Shown here: positions 8,063-17,748 of the stretch, in pieces
Layout of the letters: every line of letters begins with the position of its first letter
Numbering within the stretch: the first letter of the stretch is position 1
Origin: Porphyromonas uenonis 60-3
GTDB taxonomy: Bacteria; Bacteroidota; Bacteroidia; Bacteroidales; Porphyromonadaceae
Direction: 5' to 3'
Assembly (NCBI RefSeq): GCF_000174775.1
Contig: NZ_ACLR01000170.1
Span: 1 to 64,000, forward strand
DNA length: 64,000 nucleotides
Notes under the pieces: generated by a model
What the model saw: only the letters and a program-made list of their open reading frames with translations
Told to the model about the DNA's origin: nothing
Databases searched by the model: none
Translations under genes and position numbers: made by a program

Positions 8063-10005
8063 GAGTATAGTGGTAAGAGGTGCATGTAGCTCTGCAACGA
8101 GTCTGCGAGAGACAGTACGGAGCTGGTGTCGCTCTCTAGTGGGCGACGAATGTAGACGGGAAGTGGCTCCACGGCTATGGCAGTCGTATCGGGTGATGCC
8201 GTATTCTTAGCTTTTGCTGGCTTAGGCTTCTCAATGGCTTGCTTGTATTCCTTATAGAAGGCTTGCCATGCGGCTAGGCCATCGAAGCCTTTGCTCATCT
8301 TGCTGTTTTGCCCCTGCAGTGTGGCGAGCGAGTCGGTAGAGGCTGGAGGCGCTGTGCGGTCGGGGATAACATCTTCGGGTGAGAGCGGACGCTTGTCGCC
8401 ATGCCACTCGGCACCGCTCATCTGACGCAGTTCATCGGTGAGGTCTTGGATCGGGTGGATCGTTCCCTCGGCCTTGCCATGCCAGAGGATGTGGTCGAGC
8501 TTGTCATCGGTAATGTAGACATCCATCTGCGGGTTCTTAACCTGAGCCAGAGCGTAGTAGTGCTTCGCTTTCTCCTGTATGAGGTAGTAGCGAGATTCAA
8601 CGTTGGAGCGGTAGAAAGCGTGGTCAAGGGTCCCCTCGCGAAAGTATGCTTGGATCGTATCGGCCTTGACACGATCCTGCTTAACGGAGTCAAGCCAGCG
8701 AACGCTTGACGCATTAAGCCAGGCGAAGGCGTGGTCGATCGTATCGTTGGCAAGGTGTGCATAAATGGTGTCGCCCTTGAGCTGGGTCGAGTCGTTCCAC
8801 AAGATCGGAGAACCAAAGAGCTTGATGAGCGAGTCCAGGGAGAAGTAGTGCACCGAGTCCCCGATGGCCTGTATATCCTTGCGGTAAAGGCGTACGTTGT
8901 GGTAGCCTTTGGTGTACTTGACCTCTAGCGAGTCGGTAGCTCCTGGAGGCGGGGGCAGATTGCGCTTGATCCCCTCCATAATCTCGGCAGACATATATAA
9001 GGTGTCCTCCTCAGAGTAGTCCATGACGTAGGCTCGTCCTGTGGCATAGGTATAGCCGTTGTCTTGATCGAGATAGCCGTAGTCGCCGAAGTAGGTGGCC
9101 TTGTCTTTTTGGTTGTCTATCACCACGTCGTAGTAGGCCTGGCAGATCTCTCTTTTCTTGTCGTAGAGTATCGAGTCGCCCGTCATGGTGCCATCGGGAT
9201 GGGTGACGAGAGAATGGTCGAGGAGGATGCTCTGCTCGGTGTCGGTATTGTAAAAGCCACGATCCGTCTCTATCGTGACTGAGTCGGTCGTCTCAATGAT
9301 GGTGGGGCTAACGATACGGCAGATCGAGGTCTTCGTATTGTAGTGCAGGATGTCGGTGTCGAGGGTGAAGCGGTCGTTCTCTAGATGTACCTGATTCTGA
9401 AAGAGCGCTTCGTCAGAGCCCGTGTTGTACTCCCCGTAGACAGAGGTAAGCGTATTGATCGAGTCGGCGAGAGTACCGAAGTTGTCGTAGTAAGCGACCT
9501 TTTGGCTGCGATTGTAGAAGAGTCTTTCGGTAAAGAGGGTCGTGACATTCTTGGTCAATATCACATTGTCGTGGAGCTCCGCTAGAGTAGTCATACCGTC
9601 GTAGGTCATCTCTCCAGCGGTGATCGAGATCGAGTCACCCTCTTGTATCCGTACATGCCCGAAAGCGTCAAAGGAGTTGGTCACCTCGTTGAGATTGGCA
9701 CTATCGCAAGTCATGATCCAGCTACCGTGCCTGAGGCGTACATTACCTGACAAGATGACGACGTCCGGGAGTATAGCTTGATCGTGGCTGAGGATGTCGG
9801 CGTGGTCTAGGATGATGAGACGCTTGCCACTCACCATCGTAGGGGGAGGCGCTGGAGCCTCTACCGTATGAGGCGAAGAGTGTAGCCATGCTGTCCCACC
9901 CCAGAGCGGTAGCCCCACGAAGAGGAGCAGAGCGACTGCTAGCAACCCGCTGAGGGTGAGTAGTAGTCGCCTTGTCGTGCTTGCTTCGTTAGGCTGATGG
10001 GACAT
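7879..10005 (-). CDS. OstA/LptA-like LPS-transport protein
   Basis: A 708-residue envelope protein. An N-terminal signal-anchor (about residues 13-35, LLLTLSGLLAVALLLFVGLP) precedes OstA-type beta-jellyroll repeats, visible as recurring blocks such as VVILSGNVRLRHGS, FDAFGHVRIQEGDSI and MTYDGMTTLAELHDNVILT. By family it belongs to the LPS bridge between inner and outer membrane (LptA-like). The final 60 residues are Ser/Thr/Lys-rich, low in predicted structure, and lie over the next gene in another frame. It follows the SurA-like gene by 66 bases. Confidence 0.85.
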   Translation of the reverse strand: MSHQPNEASTTRRLLLTLSGLLAVALLLFVGLPLWGGTAWLHSSPHTVEAPAPPPTMVSGKRLIILDHADILSHDQAILPDVVILSGNVRLRHGSWIMTCDSANLNEVTNSFDAFGHVRIQEGDSISITAGEMTYDGMTTLAELHDNVILTKNVTTLFTERLFYNRSQKVAYYDNFGTLADSINTLTSVYGEYNTGSDEALFQNQVHLENDRFTLDTDILHYNTKTSICRIVSPTIIETTDSVTIETDRGFYNTDTEQSILLDHSLVTHPDGTMTGDSILYDKKREICQAYYDVVIDNQKDKATYFGDYGYLDQDNGYTYATGRAYVMDYSEEDTLYMSAEIMEGIKRNLPPPPGATDSLEVKYTKGYHNVRLYRKDIQAIGDSVHYFSLDSLIKLFGSPILWNDSTQLKGDTIYAHLANDTIDHAFAWLNASSVRWLDSVKQDRVKADTIQAYFREGTLDHAFYRSNVESRYYLIQEKAKHYYALAQVKNPQMDVYITDDKLDHILWHGKAEGTIHPIQDLTDELRQMSGAEWHGDKRPLSPEDVIPDRTAPPASTDSLATLQGQNSKMSKGFDGLAAWQAFYKEYKQAIEKPKPAKAKNTASPDTTAIAVEPLPVYIRRPLESDTSSVLSLADSLQSYMHLLPLYSWDSYLDRENRAPSTTNPSTGILRRSNSSDASSRSDESSKLPKAPTQQEVATTPAKKTASK

Positions 10006-10071
10006 AGACTCTTATAATCTAATGGGCAGAGATATGGATCCTCTATCGTCTTCCCAGAGGATGCGTCGGAG

Positions 10072-11490
10072 CTACTTCTTGATCCAACCTGGATACCTGA
10101 AGTTGCACTGCTGAAAGTCAGGGCTGATGCGTATATAAGTGCTCTTCTGATGCTGGACGATCCACTTGTCTATCTCCTTCTGCTTCTTATCCTGCAGGGC
10201 TAGTTGCTTGATAAGCTGAAAGTCGGTAGCCATATCAGCACGGTGCCCCGAGATACGCTGCTTGAGCTTAAGGAGAACGACCTGTGTATTGCCATTTGCA
10301 TCCTGAGAAACGAATGCTGGAGAGACATCGCCCACCTGCATCTTGTCTACTTGGGAAGCATAGTCTTGCTGTAGCTCAGACATCGTAAAGAGAGCCGTGC
10401 CGTAGCGGTCACTCTCCTGGTTTTCGTTGAGGAGGAGGCCATAGTTGTTTTTCGTCTCTTCCACGTTGCTACATAGGACGACGGCATCGTCAAAAGTCGT
10501 TTTACCATTGCGCACCACTACAGCGACAGAGTCCGCCTTGCTGACGGCTTGCTGTAGTTTGTCAGGTGCAATGCTGGGCTTGAGAAGTATGTGGCGGAAG
10601 TTGATTGTGTTGTCACGCTTCTCAATCAGCTGTACGATATGGTAGCCCGTAGCGGTACGTATGATGGGAGATACCTGCTTGGTGTCAGACAGTGCGAAGA
10701 CAACCTGTGCGAACTCAGGCTCTAGCGAACTACGAGCCACGAAGCCATACTCGCCACCACGTACAGAGGTGCGGGAGTCCTGCGAGTAGAGTCGTGCGAT
10801 CGTAGAGAAGTCACGTTGCCCAGCCCGGATGTCCTCGGAGTAGCCTCTGAGTTGCTCTTTGATCTTGTCAATAGCTGCTAGCTCAATCTCTGGAGTAATC
10901 CTAAGCACCTGCACCTCAACAGCATCTGGTATGTAGGGCAAGCTGTCTTGTGGTATCTGAGCGTAGTACGAGCGAATCTCTGAGGGCGTGACCGTGACTC
11001 CCTGGATGATCTTCTGCTGCATCTGTCGAACGATCTCATTATTGACCGCCATGGTGCGCTGTTGCTCACGAATGCTTGAGTAGGGACGATTGAAGTACTC
11101 CTCGAGACGCTCACGAGAGCCGACTTGCTGTACGAGGCTCTCCATAAAGTTGTCCACAAATCGGTCTACCTTAGTATTATCTACCGAGATACTATCAATC
11201 TTAGCTTGATTGAGGAAGAGCATCTGAACCGCTAGTTGCTCCGTCAGGTAGCAGTCGGGATTTCCCTCGAGGTGCATCCCCTGAGAGCGCATGTAGAGCT
11301 TTTGGTTCTCTATCTCAGACTTGAGTATGGGCTCATCGCCTACGGTCCATATGACCTCATCAACGATCGATCCTCTGGATGCTTTGTGCTGTGGCGTTTG
11401 TGCCGTCAGGGAGAAGCTCGCCAGTAGCGACAAGAGGATGAACGGTATCATCCAGCGTACATGTGATGTAGATGATCTATAGATAGACAT
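10072..11490 (-). CDS. Periplasmic parvulin-type peptidylprolyl isomerase (SurA-like)
   Basis: A 472-residue outer-membrane-protein chaperone. The N-terminus has a signal peptide (SHVRWMIPFILLSLLASFSLTA, cut near residue 30), then a SurA-type N-domain (VIWTVGDEPILKSEI). Parvulin domain 1 lies at about 180-290 (VQVLRITPE, FSTIARLYSQDS, RGGEYGFV, PIIRTATGYHIVQL); a second, more diverged one begins at NFRHILLKP. Lying next to an LPS-transport gene, it fits an envelope biogenesis cluster. Gap to recQ upstream is 25 bases. Confidence 0.88.
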   Translation of the reverse strand: MSIYRSSTSHVRWMIPFILLSLLASFSLTAQTPQHKASRGSIVDEVIWTVGDEPILKSEIENQKLYMRSQGMHLEGNPDCYLTEQLAVQMLFLNQAKIDSISVDNTKVDRFVDNFMESLVQQVGSRERLEEYFNRPYSSIREQQRTMAVNNEIVRQMQQKIIQGVTVTPSEIRSYYAQIPQDSLPYIPDAVEVQVLRITPEIELAAIDKIKEQLRGYSEDIRAGQRDFSTIARLYSQDSRTSVRGGEYGFVARSSLEPEFAQVVFALSDTKQVSPIIRTATGYHIVQLIEKRDNTINFRHILLKPSIAPDKLQQAVSKADSVAVVVRNGKTTFDDAVVLCSNVEETKNNYGLLLNENQESDRYGTALFTMSELQQDYASQVDKMQVGDVSPAFVSQDANGNTQVVLLKLKQRISGHRADMATDFQLIKQLALQDKKQKEIDKWIVQHQKSTYIRISPDFQQCNFRYPGWIKK

Positions 11491-11515
11491 AAGAGTTGTA
11501 TTGCTAATGTGGTCT

Positions 11516-13720
11516 TTATTGATTGCAGGAGTAGATGATCATAGCGAGTCGTAGCTCCGCCTCATTGTAGAAGTCTTCGTACTCGCTGATGAGATCGTCC
11601 AGGGTACACCCAGGGTGATCCTCTAGATACTCCTTTAGCTCGTCATAGCTATCCTCACCAAGCTCAGAGGTGATGAGGTAGTTGAGCTTTACCTTAGTGC
11701 CAGACTTGACGATGCGCTCCAGCTCTGTGAGCAGGTCGTCTGTGCTGATGGAGTGCGAGATAGCTATATCCTCAAGGATTATCTGACGGTCTAGTTGCTG
11801 CACGATAGAGATATGCTGCTTGGTATTGTTGGGCAGAGTGCGGATCTTGTAGTCCTCAGGTCGCTCTATCTCATACTCCTCGACATAGTTGCGTATGATG
11901 CGGACAAACTCCTCTCCATACTTGTCGGCTTGCTCTACATTGATACCCGAAATGTTTTTCAGCTCCTGTAAGGTTATGGGGTATAGAGTAGACATCTCCT
12001 CAAGTGCTGAGTCGGGGAAGATACCAGCCGTGCCGAGTCCTAGCTTGGTGCTCAGCTTCTTGCGTATATCCCTGAGTATGCTGTATAGAGCGGGGTCTGT
12101 GGAGGCCGTACGACCACGTCCACTAGATGCAGCGCTATCTACCTCATCATCATCGTCTAGATCATCGTCGTCATCGTCTAGATCCTCCGCATCGGGAGCG
12201 ACAATCTTGAATGAAGTAGGCTTCTTGATAAACTTCTTACCACTCGGTGTGACGCTCAGGATGCCGTAAGTCTCAGTACTCTCGGTGAGGTACTGCAGCA
12301 CCAATGCACGCTCTACGACTAGCTCCCAGATCTCTCGTGAGTAGTCTTCACCGATACCGTAGGACTTCAGCTTGTCATGATGAAAGTCCTCAATAGGGGC
12401 TGTGTCGCAACCTAGTATAACGTCGATGACGTGGTCCTTCTTAAATTGTTCTTTGAGCTCCAAGACCGTTTGGAGCAGTTGTTTCAAAAGCTCTTTCGCC
12501 TCCATCGTTTGTCTGTTTTTTGCACAATTGTCACACGCTCCACAGTTCTCCTGGTCATATCTCTCTCCGAAATAATAGAGCAAATATGCCCGTCGACACA
12601 TGGGCGTGAGTGCAAAGGTAGAAGTTTTTGCGAGTAATTGCCTACCTATTTCCTGCTCGGCGATAGGTTTTCCCTGCATGAAGTTCTCCAGCTTCTGTAT
12701 ATCTTTCTCATTATAAAAGGCTAAGCAATATCCCTCGCCTCCATCACGACCTGCACGTCCTGTCTCCTGATAGTAACCCTCGAGGCTCTTAGGCATGTCG
12801 TAGTGTATGACGTAGCGTACGTCGGGCTTGTCTATACCCATGCCAAAGGCTATTGTGGCGACGATCACACGGCACTCCTCACTGAGGAAAGCATCTTGGT
12901 TTGCCGAGCGCTCCTTAGCGTCCAGTCCCGCATGGTAGGGGAGAGCCTTGATGCCGTTCATCTGGAGTAGCTTGGAGAGGTTCATCACCTTCTCACGGCT
13001 CATGCAGTAGATGATACCGCTCTTGTTAGGTCTCTTGCGAATGAAGCGGATGATGCGCGCATTGACGTCTTCCCCCTTTGGCTCTACGCTGTAGTAAAGG
13101 TTAGGACGGTTGAAGCTAGACTTAAATATATTCCCATCGAGGATGCCTAGATTCTTGCGTATGTCGTGCTCCACCTTAGGCGTCGCCGTCGCCGTTAGGG
13201 CGATGATCGGTCTGCGTCCTATCTCATCGACTACAGGGCGTATCTTGCGATACTCAGGGCGAAAGTCATGACCCCACTCCGAGATACAGTGCGCCTCATC
13301 AATCGCAAAGAAGGATATCTTGATCTTGCGAAAGAACTCAATGTTCTCAGCCTTGCCGAGCGACTCGGGAGCTACATAGAGTAGCTTTGTAGCACCCGCA
13401 GAGACATCTTGATAGACCTGATCCAGCTGAGCTTTATTGAGCGACGAGTTGAGTACGTGCGCTATGTCGTTAGATCCAGTCGTCTCTCGCAGGGCATCGA
13501 CCTGATTCTTCATTAGAGCAATCAGCGGGGAGACGATGATAGCCGTCCCCTCCATGATGAGTGCAGGGAGCTGATAGCATAGGGACTTACCGCTACCCGT
13601 AGGCATCAAGACAAAAGTGTCGTGACCCTCCAGCAGGCTTTGGATGATCTCTTTCTGATTTCCCTTGAACTCTTCAAAGCCGAAGATCTTACTCAGTAGT
13701 TCTGTCAGATTGTGTGTCAT
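11516..13720 (-). CDS. recQ: ATP-dependent DNA helicase RecQ
   Basis: A 734-residue SF2 3'-5' DNA helicase. Helicase motifs: PTGSGKS (Walker A, near 41-47), DEAHC, TATATP, QETGRAGRDG. The RQC zinc cluster is visible as CRRAYLLYYF...CGACDNC. An HRDC domain follows, then a C-terminal winged-helix-like extension as in other Bacteroidetes RecQ (longer than the 610 residues in E. coli). Between RQC and HRDC is a strongly acidic linker (DAEDLDDDDDDLDDDDE) encoded by repeated GTCTAGATCATC-like DNA near 12150-12190 that may vary in length. Confidence 0.95.
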   Translation of the reverse strand: MTHNLTELLSKIFGFEEFKGNQKEIIQSLLEGHDTFVLMPTGSGKSLCYQLPALIMEGTAIIVSPLIALMKNQVDALRETTGSNDIAHVLNSSLNKAQLDQVYQDVSAGATKLLYVAPESLGKAENIEFFRKIKISFFAIDEAHCISEWGHDFRPEYRKIRPVVDEIGRRPIIALTATATPKVEHDIRKNLGILDGNIFKSSFNRPNLYYSVEPKGEDVNARIIRFIRKRPNKSGIIYCMSREKVMNLSKLLQMNGIKALPYHAGLDAKERSANQDAFLSEECRVIVATIAFGMGIDKPDVRYVIHYDMPKSLEGYYQETGRAGRDGGEGYCLAFYNEKDIQKLENFMQGKPIAEQEIGRQLLAKTSTFALTPMCRRAYLLYYFGERYDQENCGACDNCAKNRQTMEAKELLKQLLQTVLELKEQFKKDHVIDVILGCDTAPIEDFHHDKLKSYGIGEDYSREIWELVVERALVLQYLTESTETYGILSVTPSGKKFIKKPTSFKIVAPDAEDLDDDDDDLDDDDEVDSAASSGRGRTASTDPALYSILRDIRKKLSTKLGLGTAGIFPDSALEEMSTLYPITLQELKNISGINVEQADKYGEEFVRIIRNYVEEYEIERPEDYKIRTLPNNTKQHISIVQQLDRQIILEDIAISHSISTDDLLTELERIVKSGTKVKLNYLITSELGEDSYDELKEYLEDHPGCTLDDLISEYEDFYNEAELRLAMIIYSCNQ

Positions 13721-13820
13721 GGTAAGTGAGATTGACCGTCAGGAGAGCTGTTGTATGTACTCTCCAAAAGGTGGATAACGATTACATAGAGAGATGCACA
13801 GGTTTGTGTCAGAGGTAGAT

Positions 13821-15140
13821 TTAGTTTGCTAGAGAGGCAGTCATGCTCGGCGTCACCTTAGAGCGGGCATACTGCTCTGTGATACGTAGCGTCTTGCGCT
13901 TGAGAGAGGGTATCTCGTACATCGCATCGATCATGATCTTCTCCACGATCGAGCGTAGTCCACGAGCCCCCAGCTTAGTCTCGACAGCTATGCTGACGAT
14001 ATACTTAAGAGCGTCCTCGTCAAAGGTCAGCCGTACGCCATCCATCTCAAAGAGCTTCTGATACTGCTTCGTGATAGCGTTCTTAGGCTCCACGAGGATG
14101 CGCAGGAGCGACTCACTATCTAGAGCGTCTAGATAGGTGAGGATAGGCAGACGGCCTATGATCTCGGGGATCAAACCGTAGCGTCGTAGGTCTTGATGAG
14201 TAATGTGCGCCAGCAGATTGTTTTGGATTGTCTGGTAGTCCATCTGCTGCTCCTTATAACCCACCACACGGGTGTTGAGACGAGAGCCGATGATACGTTC
14301 GATGCCATCGAAGGCTCCTGCACAGATGAAGAGAATCTGCTGCGTATTGACCTGGATAAACTTCTGCTCTGGATGCTTGCGACCACCATAAGGGGGGACG
14401 TTGATGACGCTTCCCTCGAGCAGCTTGAGGAGACCCTGCTGGACCCCTTCTCCACTCACATCACGAGTGATGGAGGGGTTGTCGCCTTTGCGGGCTATCT
14501 TGTCGATCTCATCAATGAAGACGATGCCACGCTCTGCAGCTGCTACGTCGTAGTCACAGTTTTGCAGTAGACGAGAGATGATACTCTCTATATCTTCTCC
14601 CACATAACCCGCTTGCGTCAGAACCGTCGCATCGACCATCGCAAAGGGCACCTGTAACATACGAGCGATAGACTGCGCTAGTAGCGTCTTGCCACACCCC
14701 GTCGGTCCTACCATGAGGATGTTGCTCTTGGCAATCTCTACATCGTCCAGCTTAGAGCTCTCGTCACTCTTACCGTCCTTCTCTTGGCTAGCTAAGATAC
14801 GTTTGTAGTGGTTGTAGACAGCCACCGAGAGATACTTCTTAGCATCGCTCTGTCCGATCACATAGCGGTCCAGATAGGCATCTATCTCCTGAGGCTTAGG
14901 TAGCGACTCATAGGTGAGTGGAGCAAATGAAGCGTTCTTGACTTTCTGCTTCTCCTGTTGAGTAGCGTCCAGCACAGGTGCAGAGACAAGCCCGTTCTGA
15001 TAGAGCAACGTGTAGATCTGCTCAGCACAATCACTACAAATCTGTGCAGAGCCCTCGGCACCTATTAGTATAGGCACCTCGCTCTCAGGACGATTGCAAA
15101 AGGAGCATCGACGCTCTATCGAATTACTTTTCTTTGCCAT
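13821..15140 (-). CDS. clpX: ATP-dependent Clp protease ATP-binding subunit ClpX
   Basis: A 439-residue AAA+ unfoldase that feeds ClpP. The N-terminal zinc-binding domain has Cys at 12, 15, 35 and 38. Walker A is GPTGCGKT, Walker B FIDEIDKI, pore loop GYVGED, and the ClpP-binding IGF loop appears as IGRLP in the variant [10 protein letters not shown]. Sensor 2 is GARGLRSI. Its start overlaps the end of clpP by 17 bases, so the two subunits are translationally linked. Confidence 0.96.
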   Translation of the reverse strand: MAKKSNSIERRCSFCNRPESEVPILIGAEGSAQICSDCAEQIYTLLYQNGLVSAPVLDATQQEKQKVKNASFAPLTYESLPKPQEIDAYLDRYVIGQSDAKKYLSVAVYNHYKRILASQEKDGKSDESSKLDDVEIAKSNILMVGPTGCGKTLLAQSIARMLQVPFAMVDATVLTQAGYVGEDIESIISRLLQNCDYDVAAAERGIVFIDEIDKIARKGDNPSITRDVSGEGVQQGLLKLLEGSVINVPPYGGRKHPEQKFIQVNTQQILFICAGAFDGIERIIGSRLNTRVVGYKEQQMDYQTIQNNLLAHITHQDLRRYGLIPEIIGRLPILTYLDALDSESLLRILVEPKNAITKQYQKLFEMDGVRLTFDEDALKYIVSIAVETKLGARGLRSIVEKIMIDAMYEIPSLKRKTLRITEQYARSKVTPSMTASLAN

Positions 15141-15840
15141 CTGCCTTCTTCTCCTTAGCTGTCTGCTTAGTCGATGTGAGTACTTTGTCGATCATACCAT
15201 ACTCTAGCGCCTCCGAGGCGGTCATCCACTTGTCACGGTCGCTGTCTCGCTCGATCTCCTCGACAGAGCGACCCGAGTGATCAGCGATGATTTTGTAGAG
15301 CTCAGCCTTCACCTTGAGAATCTCCTTGGCAGCGATCTCTATGTCGCTCGCCTGACCCTGCATACCGCCCATCGGCTGGTGGATCATCACCCGCGAGTGG
15401 GGTAGTGCGTAGCGCTTGCCCTCGGCACCCGCTACGAGTAGGACAGCAGCCATCGAGGCGGCCATGCCCGTACACATCGTCGAGACATCACAGCCCACAT
15501 ACTGCATCGTATCGTAGATGCCAAAGCCCGCATAGACCGACCCGCCAGGACTGTTGATATAGATCGAAATATCCTTGCCAGGGTCTGCATTGTCTAGGTA
15601 TAGGAGCTGTGCCTGGATCACATTGGCCGTGTAGTCGTTGACCTCCGTGCCGAGGAAGATGATACGATCCATCATCAGTCGGCTGAAGACATCCATCTGA
15701 GCCACGTTGAGCTGACGCTCCTCAATGATGGTTGGGTTGATATAGCCTGCAGAGGCAGTTATGTAGTCGTTGAGTGCATTCGTATTCATCCGAAGATGAG
15801 CGTGTGCATAGTGGACGAAGTCCTTATTATGGTCTGTCAT
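15124..15840 (-). CDS. clpP: ATP-dependent Clp protease proteolytic subunit ClpP
   Basis: A 238-residue serine peptidase that assembles as a double heptamer capped by ClpX. The catalytic triad is Ser129 (GMAASMAAV), His154 (HSRVMIHQP) and Asp203 (DSDRDKWM). Compared with E. coli (207 residues) it has an extended N-terminus of about 30 residues and a Lys-rich tail. In many genomes tig precedes clpP; here the upstream DNA is the repeat region instead. Confidence 0.96.
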   Translation of the reverse strand: MTDHNKDFVHYAHAHLRMNTNALNDYITASAGYINPTIIEERQLNVAQMDVFSRLMMDRIIFLGTEVNDYTANVIQAQLLYLDNADPGKDISIYINSPGGSVYAGFGIYDTMQYVGCDVSTMCTGMAASMAAVLLVAGAEGKRYALPHSRVMIHQPMGGMQGQASDIEIAAKEILKVKAELYKIIADHSGRSVEEIERDSDRDKWMTASEALEYGMIDKVLTSTKQTAKEKKADGKEK

Positions 15841-15955
15841 ATTGATGAAGCAGAGTTGTGTGAGTTACTATTTATAGGTTAAAGGAGCGAAGCCAAGCTT
15901 CACTTGCTAAAGGTTATAGCCAGGCAAGTCAACCTCACCTAGCTCAATCCAGAAA

Positions 15956-15963
15956 CAAAGATA
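15956..15963 (-). promoter_or_regulatory. Predicted clpP promoter -7 box
   Basis: On the minus strand the sequence is TATCTTTG, an exact TAnnTTTG match, about 116 bases before the clpP start. No good TTTG -33 box is seen, so the assignment rests on the single box and its position. Confidence 0.4.
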
Positions 15964-16030
15964 ACGTTATTTCTGAACATACGCTACACCTCTCTCGTCG
16001 TAGATCCCGCAAATATCACGAGTAGCTGGT

Positions 16031-16346
16031 GTAGGGACGCACGGTGAGTGTTTAGCGGGAGGGCGTCCGTTGTGTCAAAGGTTACAGCGTCCGTTGTGTC
16101 AAAGCGAGACGTGTAACGGGTGTAGGGACGCACGATCTGTGCGTCCGTTGTGTCAAAGCGAGACGTATAACGGTTGTAGGGACGCACGATCTGTACGTCC
16201 GTTGTGTCAAAGCGAGACGTGTAACGGTTGTAGGAACGCTCGGTCGAGCGTCCGTTGTGTCAAGGCGAGACATATAATCTAGTCATCATACAAACCGGGA
16301 ATCGTAACTTTTAACGGGGCCGGACGCACGACCGTGCGTCCCTACC
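16031..16346. repeat. 54-base tandem array of REP-like hairpin units
   Basis: Units begin GTAGG at 16031, 16122, 16176 and 16230; the last three are exactly 54 bases apart, and the first holds an extra partial copy. Each unit has a hairpin followed by GTTGTGTCAAAGCGAGACGT. The stem is GGACGCAC/GTGCGTCC in some units and AACGCTCG/CGAGCGT in the unit at 16230. A further copy in reverse orientation lies at 16320-16346. There are no variable spacers, so this is not a CRISPR array. Confidence 0.85.
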
Positions 16347-16397
16347 CCAGGTTACACGTCCGATTACTCTGATACCTCAGATAGCTCTGATAAAAAG

Positions 16398-16505
16398 GAC
16401 CTCGCAAGAGGTCCGACGCTTCGTAGCCGTCGGTCGTAGGGGTTACAGCCCCGAACGACCGATGGATAGACGAACGTGGTAGATGATCGACCCCTTGTGG
16501 GTCGG
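16398..16505. repeat. Cluster of three imperfect hairpins
   Basis: GGACCTCGCAAGAGGTCC (about 16409-16426 region), CGGTCG...CGACCG around a GGGG...CCCC inner stem (about 16434-16462) and GACCCCTTGTGGGTC (about 16488-16502) follow one another just past the 3' end of the LRR gene. They could act as a terminator or RNA-stabilising structure; none has a clear T-tract. Confidence 0.45.
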
Positions 16506-16543
16506 ACTAGACGAAGCTTACAGTCCCAGTCAGAGCGCTCTTA

Positions 16544-17236
16544 TTATAGAACTCTCCAGTTTTTCTTCTCTGAAATAGTTACGTCAGCATCGCTACAGCT
16601 GTTTTTATCCTTTTTCTTAGAGGAGCGATCTACTAGATAAATAATACCACAGTACATACCCCTTCGATTGGGAAGACTATTCACCAACTTGGTCATAGCC
16701 TTGCCTTTGATATAATTGCTGTCGCAAGCAATAATCCTCAATCTAGCACACCCAGAAATGTTCAAGTTGGTCAGCTTATTGTTGCTGCAGTAAAGCAGGT
16801 CCAAAGCGGTGTTCTTTGACACGTCCAAACTAGTCAGCTTATTGTCGTTGCAGTAAAGCGTTTCCAAGGCGGTGTTCTTTGACATATCCAAGCTCGTCAG
16901 TTGATTCCATGAGCAGTCAAGCAGTTTCAAGGCGGTGTTCTTTGACACATTCAAGCAGGTCAGTTGATTCTCATTGCAGTCAAGCTCTGTTACATCGCCT
17001 CGGATGGTAATCGTCTGGTTTTTAGTTGTGTAGAACTTGAAACCGTCCTCGCTCATTTCTCCATTCTCTAGAGCCCCCTCGATGGATACGTTGCCATTCG
17101 CTACGACTTTTAGTAAGATTGTCTCTCCGACTCTTTTGGAGGTGGTCATGGTGATGACGCCTTGGGCGAGGAGAGTGGTGGACGCTAGGAGCGTGCCGAG
17201 AATGGCGAAGAGCCAGATGCGTAGATGTTTGCTCAT
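16544..17236 (-). CDS. Secreted leucine-rich-repeat protein
   Basis: 230 residues with a signal peptide (cleaved after LLAQ, about 25), a beta-rich N-terminal domain (25-80), and about four 21-residue LRR units from 83 to 165 of the form LDCSxNQLTSLDVSKNTALxx. At the DNA level the units are near-identical 63-base repeats, so copy number may drift. It ends WRVL, where related Porphyromonas LRR proteins usually continue further, so it may be shortened at the C-terminus. Likely surface or periplasmic; ligand unknown. It stands alone among repeats. Confidence 0.75.
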   Translation of the reverse strand: MSKHLRIWLFAILGTLLASTTLLAQGVITMTTSKRVGETILLKVVANGNVSIEGALENGEMSEDGFKFYTTKNQTITIRGDVTELDCNENQLTCLNVSKNTALKLLDCSWNQLTSLDMSKNTALETLYCNDNKLTSLDVSKNTALDLLYCSNNKLTNLNISGCARLRIIACDSNYIKGKAMTKLVNSLPNRRGMYCGIIYLVDRSSKKKDKNSCSDADVTISEKKNWRVL

Positions 17237-17375
17237 AATGTAGCTAGAGATTAGAAGTTAGAGATTAGGGGTTAGAAGTGGGGGGAGCGGTGAGGACTCG
17301 GCCGCGCGAGTTGTATTTTCTGCGAAGTTATACCTTTACTGGAAATTAAGCAAGAGGGGGGGAGAGGTTAGAAGT

Positions 17376-17748
17376 TATTGCTGTCTGATAAAAGTCAAAA
17401 AGGGCATACCGAGGGGGCTCAACCGCTGAATTGAAGCGGTTGGACTTTCTAGTTTTGATTTCCAAGCCCCCCTTTTGAGCAAAACGCCTTCTTGAACTCC
17501 AAATATTCCTGGTTTTTCAAGAGTGCCGTTTTTCAAACAAGTGTCCTTCAATGAGTAAATTGGCTGTTCGATAAAGATACGTAGTCTTTTTACTGTCTGA
17601 TTAGCTCTACAGTAGAAGGAAATCCCTTATAACAAACATTTGATGGACTCTCTGCTATAATCAGAAATCTGACAAGCTGTAAACTCGGCTGTCCGATGAA
17701 GTAAACGACTCTTCTTCAGCTGAAAAAATTTTATCGGACAGCAATAAA
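17376..17748. mobile_element. IS remnant or MITE with TTGCTGTCYGATAAAA ends
   Basis: The left end reads TTGCTGTCTGATAAAA and the right end is the complement of TTGCTGTCCGATAAAA, one mismatch in 16. Two partial internal copies (GCTGTTCGATAAA near 17564 and GCTGTCCGATGAA near 17689) suggest nested or repeated insertions. No transposase frame survives in the 373 bases between. The left flank TTA and right flank TAA are compatible with a short A/T target. Confidence 0.6.

Larger units (their letters stand above)
15841..16543. other. Repeat-rich intergenic stretch downstream of the LRR gene
   Basis: 700 bases without a gene. From right to left it holds imperfect hairpins (16391-16510), an inverted REP-like hairpin (16320-16346), a 54-base tandem array (16031-16285) and the clpP leader and promoter. 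Confidence 0.7.

Noticed and set aside
11889-12269. Plus-strand frame antisense to recQ
   Set aside because: It mirrors the acidic-linker repeats of recQ (poly-Ser in the shadow frame) and has no promoter or family resemblance.
16031-16285. Possible CRISPR array
   Set aside because: Units of 54 bases are repeated whole; there are no unique spacers and no cas gene nearby.
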